This document shows, piece after piece, positions 17,022-27,961 of a DNA stretch of 45,769 nucleotides. The notes beneath the pieces were generated by a model that was given only the letters and a program-made list of their open reading frames with translations, had not been told where the DNA came from and ran no database searches. Origin of the DNA: Marmoricola sp. (GTDB lineage Bacteria; Actinomycetota; Actinomycetes; Propionibacteriales; Nocardioidaceae); NCBI GenBank assembly GCA_025965315.1, contig JAOPXD010000021.1, forward strand, positions 1-45,769, given 5' to 3'. The position numbers were made by a program, and so were the translations under genes. Position 1 is the stretch's first letter; each line of letters opens with the position of its first letter.

Positions 17022-17708
17022 GTGACGGCAATGGCCCCCCTGCTCCTCGGCATGAAGTGGATGGATCCCCACTGGCTGCTGACGCACTTCCACTCGGAGT
17101 TCATCTGGCTGAGCCTGCTCATCATCTTCGTCGAGTGCGGCCTGTTCTTCCCGTTCCTCCCCGGTGACACCCTGCTCATCTCGGTGGGCCTGTTCATCGC
17201 GAGCGGCGACCTGAACATCAACCTCGCCGTGGCGCTGATCATCTTCAGCGCGGCCGCCCTGCTCGGCAACCTCGTCGGCTACGAGATCGGCCGGTTGATC
17301 GGGCCACCGATAGCGCAACGGGACGGACGGATCCTGAAGAAGAAGTACTTCGACCAGACCCGGGACTTCTTCGACCTGCACGGCAACAAGGCGATGGTCA
17401 TCGGCCGGTTCGTGCCGTTCGTGCGTACCTACATCACCGTCGTCGCCGGCATCAGCCTGATGGACCGACGCCGGTTCCTGACCTGGAGCGCGATCGGCGC
17501 TGTCGCGTGGGTCATCGTGATCACCATGGCCGGGTACTTCCTCGGCCGCTCGGTACCGGCGCTGGTGGACAACATCGACGTGCTGATCCTGGGGATCCTG
17601 GTGCTGACGGCGATCCCGGTCGGCTGGGAGTGGTACCGGCACCGGCACACCAACGGCGGGCCCACCCCGCCGGCACCCCTCGAGAGTGCCTCAGATGTCG
17701 AGGTCTGA
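17022..17708 (+). CDS. DedA family membrane protein
   Basis: A 228-residue membrane protein of the DedA (SNARE-associated/VTT) family, some of which act as undecaprenyl-phosphate or phospholipid flippases. It has the re-entrant element FVECGLFFPFLPGDTLLI (about residues 36-53), a membrane segment after LLGNLVGYEIGR and the conserved RFVPFVRTYITVVAGI motif (about residues 129-144), followed by two more helices. GTG 17022 is chosen because of the TACGCT box six bases before it. ATG 17031 is the alternative. Its 3' end overlaps the convergent pyrE end by 18 bases. Confidence 0.88.
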   Translation: MTAMAPLLLGMKWMDPHWLLTHFHSEFIWLSLLIIFVECGLFFPFLPGDTLLISVGLFIASGDLNINLAVALIIFSAAALLGNLVGYEIGRLIGPPIAQRDGRILKKKYFDQTRDFFDLHGNKAMVIGRFVPFVRTYITVVAGISLMDRRRFLTWSAIGAVAWVIVITMAGYFLGRSVPALVDNIDVLILGILVLTAIPVGWEWYRHRHTNGGPTPPAPLESASDVEV

Positions 17709-18230
17709 GATCCCTACCGCGTAGCGGTACTCCAGGCCTTCGGCCTCGACGGCTTCGCGCGCACCGGTGTTCCGGTCGACCACGACGGCGACCCCGACGA
17801 TCTCGGCTCCCGCCTCACGGAGTGCCTTCACGGCCTCGAGGACCGAACCGCCGGTGGTCGAGGTGTCCTCCACCGCCAGCACCCGGCGACCTTCGACCGA
17901 GGGACCCTCGATCAGCTTCTGCAGGCCGTGCACCTTGGCGGCCTTGCGGATCACGAACGAGTCGAGCTTCCGGCCCGCAGCCGCTGCCTGGTGCATCATC
18001 GCGACCGCGATCGGGTCAGCGCCCAGGGTGAGGCCGCCGACGGCGTCGAACTCCCAGTCAGCGGTGAGCTCAAGCATCGTGCGCCCGATCGCCGGCGCCG
18101 CTTCCGCGTCCAGAGTGACCCGGCGCATGTCGACGTAGTAGTCGGCCTCGCGGCCCGACGACAGCGTCACCTTGCCGCGCACGATCGCCTTGCCGTTGAC
18201 CTGGTCCAGGAGTACGTCACGATCAGCCAT
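17691..18230 (-). CDS. pyrE: Orotate phosphoribosyltransferase
   Basis: PyrE makes orotidine monophosphate from orotate and PRPP in pyrimidine synthesis. The 179-residue protein has the early loop GKVTLSSGREADYYVDMRR (about residues 19-37), a LTLGADPIAVAM segment and the PRPP motif VLAVEDTSTTGGS (about residues 112-124). The ATG at 18230 lies six bases after TAACCT, so the gene is probably leaderless. No pyrimidine attenuator is possible in such a short leader. Confidence 0.93.
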   Translation of the reverse strand: MADRDVLLDQVNGKAIVRGKVTLSSGREADYYVDMRRVTLDAEAAPAIGRTMLELTADWEFDAVGGLTLGADPIAVAMMHQAAAAGRKLDSFVIRKAAKVHGLQKLIEGPSVEGRRVLAVEDTSTTGGSVLEAVKALREAGAEIVGVAVVVDRNTGAREAVEAEGLEYRYAVGISDLDI

Positions 18231-18236
18231 GACCGC

Positions 18237-18242
18237 AGGTTA
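18237..18242 (-). promoter_or_regulatory. -10 box of leaderless pyrE promoter
   Basis: TAACCT on the minus strand is followed by six bases and ATG 18230. Confidence 0.55.
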
Positions 18243-18265
18243 CCCAGTGACCGCCGACCAGCGTT

Positions 18266-18991
18266 CTACGGGTCGACCGGGTGCAGCTTGGTCTTCTTGA
18301 CGTCCTTGACCAGGTGCCCGAAGGCGATCATCCGGTTGTCGGTGTGGAACAGCTCCGAGCAGGTGGTCAGGGTGATCAGCTTCTTGGAGTCCGGGTCCGG
18401 GTTGACCGCGGGCGAGTTCGAGCTCGGGTTGTGCGGAACCGCGTCCAGGACCCAGAGACCGGTGAAAGAGATGATCAGGTCGTTCGGGTTGGTGTCCAGG
18501 ACGTAGGTGTAGGTGTCGGTCCTGGTCTCGACGATCACCTCGTTGCCGGGGCGCAGGTCGGGCATGTGCCGCAACGGCTCACCATGGGTGATCCGGTGGC
18601 CGGCGACCGCGAAGTTGCCCTTCTCACCCGCGGCAGCGGTGTTCGAGTAGTGCGCGAAGGCGCCCTTGTTCAGGTTGTCCTCGGTCGCCCCCTCGAGGAC
18701 CGGGATCACGTACTTCTTGCCGAACTTGGGGATCCGGATCAGCGCGATGATCGATCCCTTCGGGCAGAACTTCGAGCAGCCGGCCTCGCTGGCCCATTCC
18801 TTCTGCACCTCGTGGGTGAGCGCGCGCTGGTTCTTGTGGGCGATGATGTTGGTGCCCCACAGCTCCCACGCGACGTAGGCCAGCAGGCCCAGGCCGGCGA
18901 GCAGGACACCCAGGCCCACCCAGAAGCTGATCCGACGCCCGGTGCTCGGCCGGTCGCTGCGCACAGGGGTCGGCTGATCGTCGTCACTCAC
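18266..18991 (-). CDS. Class E sortase
   Basis: A 241-residue membrane-anchored transpeptidase that attaches surface proteins to the cell wall. A cytoplasmic N-terminus rich in charged residues is followed by one membrane helix (about 22-42) and an extracytoplasmic sortase domain. The catalytic triad is visible as His132 (AGHR), Cys211 (LTTC) and Arg220. Cys72 and Cys76 (CSKFC) just after the stalk could form a disulfide. The frame is open upstream across the divergent aminotransferase, but GTG 18991 is preferred. No protein with a sorting signal is visible in the window, so substrates must be elsewhere. Confidence 0.9.
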   Translation of the reverse strand: MSDDDQPTPVRSDRPSTGRRISFWVGLGVLLAGLGLLAYVAWELWGTNIIAHKNQRALTHEVQKEWASEAGCSKFCPKGSIIALIRIPKFGKKYVIPVLEGATEDNLNKGAFAHYSNTAAAGEKGNFAVAGHRITHGEPLRHMPDLRPGNEVIVETRTDTYTYVLDTNPNDLIISFTGLWVLDAVPHNPSSNSPAVNPDPDSKKLITLTTCSELFHTDNRMIAFGHLVKDVKKTKLHPVDP

Positions 18992-19009
18992 GCGGACATT
19001 GTGAACCAC

Positions 19010-19015
19010 TACTGT
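19010..19015 (+). promoter_or_regulatory. -10 box of the aminotransferase gene
   Basis: TACTGT is followed by seven bases and ATG 19023, a leaderless arrangement. The divergent sortase has only a weak CACAAT equivalent. Confidence 0.5.
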
Positions 19016-19022
19016 CTGTGCC

Positions 19023-20183
19023 ATGGCCGAATACGCACACCGGCTGGACGGAATCGGTTCGACGATCTTTGCCGAGATGTCTGCCCTCGCAGTCAAAACG
19101 GGGTCGGTGAACCTCGGCCAGGGCTTCCCGGACGAGGACGGACCGGACGCGGTGATCGAGGCGGCCGTGGCGGCGCTGCGGGCCGGACGCAACCAGTACC
19201 CACCGGGGCACGGCACTCCCGAGCTGATCGACGCGGTCGTCGCCCACCAGCAGCGGCACTACGGGATCAGCCTGGAGCGCAGTCAGGTGGTGGCAACGAC
19301 CGGAGCGACCGAGGCCATCGCCGGGGCGCTGCTCGGGCTGGTGAACCCCGGCGACGAGGTCGTCGTCCTCGAGCCCTACTACGACTCGTACGTCGCGATG
19401 ATCCAGATGGCCGGGGCCGTACGACGTCCGGTCACCCTGCGTGCGCCCGACTTCCGGCTCGACCTGGACGAGCTCGCGGTCGCGATCACGCCGCGCACCC
19501 GGCTGATCCTGCTGAACACCCCGCACAACCCGACCGGGACGGTGCTGACCCGGACCGAGCTCGACGGCGTCGCCGCACTCGCGCAGGAACGGGATCTGCT
19601 GGTGGTCACCGACGAGGTCTACGAGCACCTCACCTTCGGCGCCCCGCACGTGCCGCTCGCCTCGCTGCCCGGGATGGCCGAACGCACCCTGACCATCTCC
19701 AGCGCCGGGAAGTCGTTCTCGGTCACCGGCTGGAAGATCGGCTGGGCGAGCGGACCCGCGTGGATGGTCGCCGCTGTCGAGGGGGCGAAGAACTGGCTGA
19801 GCTACGCCTCAGGTGCACCGCTGCAACCCGCGGTCGCCGTGGCGCTGAACGAGCACGACGGCTTCCACCGTCAGCTGGCGGTCGGGCTGGCCGCCAAGAT
19901 GGACCTGCTCTGCGACGGGCTCGAGGCGCTCGGGATGACGGCGTACCGGCCGGACGGCACCTACTTCGCGACGACCGACGTGTCGTCGTACGGGTATGCC
20001 GACGGGCGCGCCTTCTGCCTGGCGCTGCCCGAGGTGGCCGGGGTGGTCGCGATCCCGTCGCAGGTCTTCTACGACGACCTCGACGAGGGCCGGCACCTGG
20101 TCCGGTGGGCGTTCTGCAAGAAGGAGCAGGTCATCCGCGACGGACTCGACCGGCTCGGCGCCGTCGACCTGCACGCGCGCTGA
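19023..20183 (+). CDS. PLP-dependent aminotransferase, class I/II (DapC/kynurenine-aminotransferase-like)
   Basis: A 386-residue fold type I aminotransferase. The Schiff-base lysine is Lys230 in SSAGKSFSVTGWKIGW. NTPHNPTG (165-172) and TDEVYEHL (196-203) hold the PLP ring, and the N-terminal VNLGQGFPD is typical of the branch that contains actinobacterial DapC (N-succinyldiaminopimelate aminotransferase) and kynurenine/methionine aminotransferases. Which substrate applies is not settled by the sequence. It has its own leaderless promoter and no other lysine-pathway gene is near. Confidence 0.85.
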   Translation: MAEYAHRLDGIGSTIFAEMSALAVKTGSVNLGQGFPDEDGPDAVIEAAVAALRAGRNQYPPGHGTPELIDAVVAHQQRHYGISLERSQVVATTGATEAIAGALLGLVNPGDEVVVLEPYYDSYVAMIQMAGAVRRPVTLRAPDFRLDLDELAVAITPRTRLILLNTPHNPTGTVLTRTELDGVAALAQERDLLVVTDEVYEHLTFGAPHVPLASLPGMAERTLTISSAGKSFSVTGWKIGWASGPAWMVAAVEGAKNWLSYASGAPLQPAVAVALNEHDGFHRQLAVGLAAKMDLLCDGLEALGMTAYRPDGTYFATTDVSSYGYADGRAFCLALPEVAGVVAIPSQVFYDDLDEGRHLVRWAFCKKEQVIRDGLDRLGAVDLHAR

Positions 20184-20198
20184 TCCCGGCCACCGGCG

Positions 20199-21281
20199 TC
20201 AGACCGGAGGCGGCATCCGTCGCTCGGCCGTACGGCGGGCGAACCAGGCCCGGGTCGGGCCGCTGCACAGCTTGCCGAGGCAGAAGGCCATCGCCGCGAG
20301 GTGGCCCAACGAGTACGGCAGGGCCAGCAACGAGGCGAGCGAGGCGACGACGGTCGAGATCGCCAGCAGCACCCACGCCCAGGTCGCGCCGCGCATCGCC
20401 AGCACGGCGAGCCCGGCCGCGCCGATGCACCACAGCACGAAGACCACCCCGGCGACCAGCGCGCCCGCGACCACCATGTGCTCGGAGTACGACGGGTTCC
20501 AGTTGGGACTCTGGCGCGCGATCTTCATGAAACCGTCGGTGTTGAGGGCCAGGTAGCCGATCGTGACCAGGAACCCGACGGCGGTCAGGGCGCTGAAGAT
20601 CCAGACCAGGATGCAGGCGATCCGGAGCTGGGTGGGGACCGGCTCGGTCGCACGCGGCACCGGTGGCGGGTAGTACGGCGACGGTGGTCCGTACCCGTAC
20701 GGCGAGGCAGGCGGCGGCGGTGCCGGCGGCGATCCGGGCAGGTCCGGCGGCATCACGGGAGGCGGCATCATCGGAGGCGGCATCGGCGGCGGTGCCGGGA
20801 GCTGTTGGTGCCGCTGGAGAGGCGTCGGTCGTTCGGGGAGCGGGACCGGCGCCAGACCGGCGAACCAGTTCCGTCCGGGCTGCATCCACAGCGTGAGCGT
20901 GCCGACGCCGATCATCGTGCCGAGGAAGGTCTGCGAGAACGGCGAGGTCACCACGATCGGGACCGCGAGCACGCTCAGGACGATCCGGGCGGTGCGGTCG
21001 CGCTGGAGCACGAACACGCCCAGAACAGCGGCCGCGGCCGCGGCGACCACCCCGATGTAGAGGCCGGCGCGGATGACATCGGTCGCCTGAGCCGCGCTCA
21101 GCCCGAGGCTCTTGGCCCACCCGGTCGAAACCGCCTCGTGGATCGCGTCGCGCTTGTCGACCGAGCCCAGACCTCCGAGAGCGTCGAAGACGGCGACCAC
21201 CATGAAGGCCGAGGCACCAGCGACCAAGCCCCCGGCAACGGTGACCTGGAGCGGGCGCGGACCCTCGACGGACTGACTCAT
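20199..21281 (-). CDS. Membrane protein with a Pro-rich central linker
   Basis: A 360-residue protein. The N-terminal part has about four hydrophobic helices. The centre (about residues 150-215) is a low-complexity stretch with runs of Pro, Met, Ala and Tyr, such as APPPMPPPMMPPPVMPP and PYGYGPPSPYYPPP. The C-terminal part has about four more helices and ends in a basic tail. Similar layouts are common in actinobacteria and have no assigned role. The Pro-rich linker would be on one face of the membrane. ATG 21281 and 21290 are both possible. I recognise no family. Confidence 0.65.
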   Translation of the reverse strand: MSQSVEGPRPLQVTVAGGLVAGASAFMVVAVFDALGGLGSVDKRDAIHEAVSTGWAKSLGLSAAQATDVIRAGLYIGVVAAAAAAVLGVFVLQRDRTARIVLSVLAVPIVVTSPFSQTFLGTMIGVGTLTLWMQPGRNWFAGLAPVPLPERPTPLQRHQQLPAPPPMPPPMMPPPVMPPDLPGSPPAPPPPASPYGYGPPSPYYPPPVPRATEPVPTQLRIACILVWIFSALTAVGFLVTIGYLALNTDGFMKIARQSPNWNPSYSEHMVVAGALVAGVVFVLWCIGAAGLAVLAMRGATWAWVLLAISTVVASLASLLALPYSLGHLAAMAFCLGKLCSGPTRAWFARRTAERRMPPPV

Positions 21282-21358
21282 ACGTCCCATTCAACCAAGG
21301 GCTCCGCAGCCGGGCACCGTCGCCCGTCACCGCACGTCAGGCCTGCGATGATCCGGGC

Positions 21359-22337
21359 ATGGACGGTCCCGACGATTTCTGCGAGCCGGTGCTCGTGGAG
21401 ACGAACGGCATCCGACTGGGCGTGCGCACCCTCGGCCGTGGGCCGGCGGTGCTGCTGCTGCACGGGTTCCCCGGTACGTCGTTCAGCTGGCGGCACCAGC
21501 TCCCCGCCCTGGCCGCGGCCGGCTACACCGCGATCGCGGTCGACACCCGCGGCTACGGGCTCTCCGACCGCCCCGAGGACCTTGCGTACCCGAGTACGAC
21601 GGTCGAAGCAGACCTCCTCGGTGTCCTGGATGCCGTCGGCGTAGACCGGGCTCATGTGGTCGGCCAGGACTTCGGGTCGATGTACGCCTGGAACCTGGCG
21701 CAGCGCCATCCCGGCCGGGTGCTCAGCGTGCTCGGCACCGTGCCCTTCGGTGGCGACCCGGCACCGGTCGCCCCGACCGAGACCTTCGCCGCTGTCGCCC
21801 GACGACACTTCCTGCACCTGCACTACTTCCAGGAGCCGGGTCTCGCCGAGCACGACCTCGGCGGAGCGAACCTGGCCGAGTTGCTGCGCCGACTGCTCCG
21901 GGCACTCTCGGCCGAGGGCGACCTGCTCTCCGTCTTCGGGCACCCGTCTGCCGGTACCTCCTACCTGGACGCCTTGCCGCCGGCCCCGCCGTTGCCCTGG
22001 TCCTGGCTCGACGAGAGCGAGTTCGCCACGTTCGTCTCCGCGTACGCCGCGGGTGGGCCCGGACGCGAGCTCGCCGGCGGGCTGGCGTCGTACCGGGCCG
22101 CGGACCTCGACTGGCAGAGCGCGCGGCAGTGGAGCGGTACGACGATCGACCAGCCGACGCTGCTGGTGATGGGCGAGCACGATCCGGTGCGCTCGTTCGC
22201 ACCGCCGGACCTCGAGGCGCAGCGGACCTGGCTGACCGGCCTGCAGGACGTGGTCCTCGTCCCGCAAGCCGGTCATCACGTCCAGCAGGAGCAACCGGCC
22301 GCGTTCAACGCGGTGCTGCTGGACTGGCTGGCCAGGG

Positions 22338-22348
<11 letters not shown>
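21359..22348 (+). CDS. Alpha/beta hydrolase, epoxide-hydrolase-like
   Basis: A 329-residue alpha/beta hydrolase. The oxyanion HGFPG is at residues 35-39. The nucleophile elbow GQDFGS (102-107) has Asp104, and an aspartate there is the mark of epoxide hydrolases and haloalkane dehalogenases rather than esterases. The general base is probably His306 (AGHH), with the acid near GEHDP. The cap between about residues 135 and 250 is long. An epoxide-opening role is likely, the substrate is unknown. Its 3' end overlaps that of clpB by 11 bases. Confidence 0.8.
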
Positions 22349-24929
<2,581 letters not shown>

Positions 24930-25003
24930 GAACTCCCCCTTGTGGGCGTGTGTCTCCATCGTGTCGGACTTCAAGCACGTCCGTCACTGGTGACAACACT
25001 CCC

Positions 25004-25030
25004 AGAGTTGAGTCCATTCCACTCAACTCT
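25004..25030 (-). promoter_or_regulatory. HAIR operator (HspR binding site) of clpB
   Basis: AGAGTTGAGT (25004-25013) and ACTCAACTCT (25021-25030) are perfect 10-base arms around a 7-base spacer. This matches the HAIR consensus CTTGAGT-N7-ACTCAAG apart from the outermost base of each core arm. It lies about 75-100 bases before clpB. The HspR gene is in the same window at 30240-30653. Confidence 0.9.
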
Positions 25031-25061
25031 CTCCGCGGATCGGGAGTTCTGGCCGCGCGAA

Positions 25062-26483
25062 TCAGGCCTGTTGGTGGCGCGGGATCGCGAGTGCCAGACC
25101 CAACGCGAGCGCCGAGGCGCCCAACGAGATCAGGAACGCGACCGTGAAGGCGTGGTCGGAGGGGTAGACGCCGGAACCGAGGCGGATGGTGGCGCTGGCG
25201 AGGACGGTCGCGACCACCGCGGAGGACAGCGAGGTGCCGACCGATCGCATCAGGGCGTTGAGCCCGTTGGCGGCTGCGGTCTCGGTGACCGGGACCGCTC
25301 CCATGATCAGGGCGGGCATGGCGGCGTACGCGATCCCGATGCCGATGCCGAGCAGCGCGGTGGCGAAGCAGACCTGCCACCACTCGTCGCGCAGCAGCAG
25401 CATCGAGACGTAGCTGACCCCGAGGATGCCGACCCCGACGGCGAGGCTGATCCGGGCGCCGCGAGCTGCCGACAGCCGGGCGCCGACCCCGGAGAACAGG
25501 TACATCATCAGCCCGCTCGGCATGCACACCAGGCCGGCCTTGATCAGGCTCAGCCCCTCGCCGTACCCGGTGGCGTGCGGTGCGACCAGCAGCTGGATCG
25601 GCATCAGCGACATCCCGTACATGGCGAAGCCCGTAGCCACCGACGCGACGTTGGTGAACAGCACCTGGGGTCGGGCCGACGTCCTCAGGTCGACCAGGGG
25701 CGCCGGGCTGCGCAGCTCCCAGTAGCCCCAGACCGCGAAGACGGCGAGCGAGCCGGCGATGAGGGCGAGGATGCGAGGGTCGGTCCATCCCCAACCGCCG
25801 CCTTCGGTGACGGCCAGCAGCAGCAGGACGAGTGCGGTGCCGAGCCCGAGGGCCCCGAATCCGTCGAAGCGGGCGGGGGTCCGCACCGGCGACTCCGGGA
25901 TCACCGCCAGCACTGCGGCGATGCAGAGCGCGCCGAGAGCTGCCGCGATCCAGAAGAGCACGTGCCAGTTCGCCTTCTCGACGATGACCGCAGCGACCGG
26001 GAGGCCGATGGCTCCGCCGACACCGAGGGTCGCGCTCATCCTGGCGACCGCCGGACCGACCTTCTCGGCCGGCAACTCGTCGCGCATGATGCTGATGCCC
26101 AGCGCGATCGCCCCCATGGACAGGCCCTGGAGCGCACGGCCGGCGACGACCGGGACCAGGCTGCTGGTCAGGGCGCAGAGCAGCGAACCGACCACCAGGG
26201 CGCTCAGGCTCAGGATCAGCATCAGCCGCTTGCCGACCATGTCGCCGAGCCGCCCGGAGATCGGCATCGACACCGCAGCGGTCAGCAGGGTGGCGGTGAC
26301 GGCCCAGGACGCGTTCGACGACGTGGTGCTCAGCAACGTGGGCAGACGCGGGATCAACGGCACGATCATCGTCTGGGTCAGCGCGACGACGATGCCGCAG
26401 AAGCACCCGATCGCGACCACAGCCGTCGGGTGCGGCACCTTGCGGGCCGCGGTCGGCGGGAGCTGGGGGAGCGTGTCCGTCAT
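25062..26483 (-). CDS. MFS efflux transporter (DHA2 type), MarR-controlled
   Basis: A 473-residue major-facilitator exporter with about 14 helices. It has SGRLGDMVGKRLML after helix 2 and a QTMIVPLIPRLP helix-1 motif, with MTDTLPQLPPTAARKVPHP as the cytoplasmic N-terminus. It is expected to expel a toxic compound. It is divergent from a MarR regulator with only 64 bases between the starts, and two palindromes lie in that gap. ATG 26483 follows TAGCCT by six bases, so it is probably leaderless and its promoter is covered by the first palindrome. Confidence 0.87.
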   Translation of the reverse strand: MTDTLPQLPPTAARKVPHPTAVVAIGCFCGIVVALTQTMIVPLIPRLPTLLSTTSSNASWAVTATLLTAAVSMPISGRLGDMVGKRLMLILSLSALVVGSLLCALTSSLVPVVAGRALQGLSMGAIALGISIMRDELPAEKVGPAVARMSATLGVGGAIGLPVAAVIVEKANWHVLFWIAAALGALCIAAVLAVIPESPVRTPARFDGFGALGLGTALVLLLLAVTEGGGWGWTDPRILALIAGSLAVFAVWGYWELRSPAPLVDLRTSARPQVLFTNVASVATGFAMYGMSLMPIQLLVAPHATGYGEGLSLIKAGLVCMPSGLMMYLFSGVGARLSAARGARISLAVGVGILGVSYVSMLLLRDEWWQVCFATALLGIGIGIAYAAMPALIMGAVPVTETAAANGLNALMRSVGTSLSSAVVATVLASATIRLGSGVYPSDHAFTVAFLISLGASALALGLALAIPRHQQA

Positions 26484-26519
26484 GTGTGTAGGCTACACAC
26501 GATGTGTACGATGCACATC
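26484..26519. promoter_or_regulatory. Divergent MFS/marR promoters with two palindromic operators
   Basis: GTGTGTA-GGC-TACACAC (26484-26500) is a perfect palindrome containing TAGCCT, the -10 box of the pump gene (26495-26490, minus strand). GATGTG-N7-CACATC (26501-26519) is the second and contains TACGAT (26507-26512), a -10 box for the marR gene. A MarR dimer on each would shut off both genes, as is usual for such divergent pairs. Confidence 0.7.
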
Positions 26520-26547
26520 TGCACGACCCGAATGAGAGGAGCGCCAC

Positions 26548-27012
26548 ATGCCCGCGACGATCCGTACGACGGACACGGTCGCGCTCCTCGAGCAGGAGCT
26601 GACCCTGCTCGCGCGGCACCAGCTCAGCTCGGCGGCGCACGCCCCCGACCTGGAGCTCGACCGCTCGGGCTACCAGCTGCTGAGCCGGCTCGAGCTCAGC
26701 GCGCTGACCCTCAAGCAGCTCGCCGAGGCTTTTCGGCTCGACATCTCGACGGTCAACCGGCAGATCGCGGCCCTGCGCCGCAAGGGCCTGGTCCAACGCC
26801 TGGCCGACCCCGACGGGGGTCTCGCCCAGGTGCTTCGGCCGACCTCCCGCGGACTGGCGCTGCTGCGCCGCGACCGGACCGTTCGCCATGCCCAGGTCGC
26901 GCAGGTCCTCGACGCCTGGGCTCCCGACGAGATCGACCGGCTCCAGCAGCTCCTCGCGCGCTTCAACGCCTCGATCGAGGCCCTCGAAGGAAGCCCGTGG
27001 CCGCGTCCGTGA
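26548..27012 (+). CDS. MarR family transcriptional regulator
   Basis: A 154-residue winged-helix repressor. The recognition-helix region is TLKQLAEAFRLDISTVNRQIAALRRKGLVQR (about residues 53-83), followed by a wing with ADPDGGLAQV and a C-terminal dimerisation helix. Such proteins release DNA when they bind a phenolic or other small molecule, and usually control a neighbouring pump. An AGAGGA ribosome site precedes ATG 26548. The divergent MFS gene is the obvious target, and the SDR seven bases downstream is probably co-transcribed. Confidence 0.88.
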   Translation: MPATIRTTDTVALLEQELTLLARHQLSSAAHAPDLELDRSGYQLLSRLELSALTLKQLAEAFRLDISTVNRQIAALRRKGLVQRLADPDGGLAQVLRPTSRGLALLRRDRTVRHAQVAQVLDAWAPDEIDRLQQLLARFNASIEALEGSPWPRP

Positions 27013-27019
27013 GCCGGAG

Positions 27020-27937
27020 ATGACCTGGGGCCCCACTGACATCCCCGATCTGAGCGAGAAGGTCGCCCTGGTCACCGGCGCCAACAGCGGCATCGGGCTC
27101 GCGACCTCGCTCCAGCTCGCGAGGTCCGGTGCGCAGGTCGTCCTCGCCTGCCGGTCGGTCGAACGGGCCGAGGCCGCGATCTCTTCCCTTCGTGCCGCCG
27201 TACCGGACGGACGGTTCGCGATCCTGGCTGCCGACCTGGGAGACCTCGGGACGCTGCGGCTAGCCGGCGCCGAGTTCGGTTCCTTGCACGAACGCCTCGA
27301 CATCCTGGTCAACAACGCCGGTATCGCCCTCGCTCCGGAAGGTCGCACCGCCGATGGTTTCGAGTCGCACCTCGGCGCGAACTTCCTCGGGCACGTAGCG
27401 CTCACCGCACAGCTCCTGCCGTACGTGCTCGCAGCTCCGGCGGGGCGGGTCGTGCACGTCGGCAGCGTCCAGCACGTCGTGGGGCGGATCGACCTCGGCG
27501 ACCTGAACTTCGAGCGCCGCCGGTACCGGGGCTGGAAGGCCTACGGGCAGAGCAAGCTCGCGACGATGCTCTTCATGCGCGAGCTCGACCGCCGGCTCCG
27601 GCTGGCCGGAGCGAACGCGATCAGCGTCGGCGCCCATCCGGGCGTGGCCGGCACCAACATCCACGAGAGCTACCGGATCGCCGAGGTCCGCGCGCTCCGC
27701 CCGGCGATCGACCTCGTCGTGCACCGCGTCCTGCAGGATCCCGACCACGCAGCCCGGCCGTCGCTGATGGCTGCGACCGCACCGGGCATCGAGGGTGGCA
27801 GCTACTACGGCCCGAGCCGGGTGCTCTCCGGCCCACCAGTACGGGCACGGCTCGCCAAGCGCGCCCGGGACCGGGACCTTGCCACGAGGCTCTGGACCGT
27901 TGCTGAGGACCTGACAGGCGCATCCTTCGCCGTGTGA
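27020..27937 (+). CDS. Short-chain dehydrogenase/reductase (retinol-dehydrogenase-like)
   Basis: A 305-residue NAD(P)-dependent SDR. TGANSGIG at residues 19-26 binds the cofactor, NNAG follows, a serine lies in VVHVGSVQH, and Tyr175 with Lys179 form the YxxxK catalytic pair in WKAYGQSK. The long C-terminal part with GAHPGVAGTN resembles the retinol dehydrogenase/protochlorophyllide reductase-like branch. ATG 27020 lies seven bases after the marR stop, suggesting one operon under MarR control. The substrate is unknown. Confidence 0.85.
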   Translation: MTWGPTDIPDLSEKVALVTGANSGIGLATSLQLARSGAQVVLACRSVERAEAAISSLRAAVPDGRFAILAADLGDLGTLRLAGAEFGSLHERLDILVNNAGIALAPEGRTADGFESHLGANFLGHVALTAQLLPYVLAAPAGRVVHVGSVQHVVGRIDLGDLNFERRRYRGWKAYGQSKLATMLFMRELDRRLRLAGANAISVGAHPGVAGTNIHESYRIAEVRALRPAIDLVVHRVLQDPDHAARPSLMAATAPGIEGGSYYGPSRVLSGPPVRARLAKRARDRDLATRLWTVAEDLTGASFAV

Positions 27938-27961
27938 CCCGGTCCTCGCAGCGGCTGACCG

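Noticed and set aside
26888..27019. N-terminal extension of the SDR gene
   Set aside because: It overlaps the MarR coding region. ATG 27020, after the marR stop, gives the normal SDR N-terminus.
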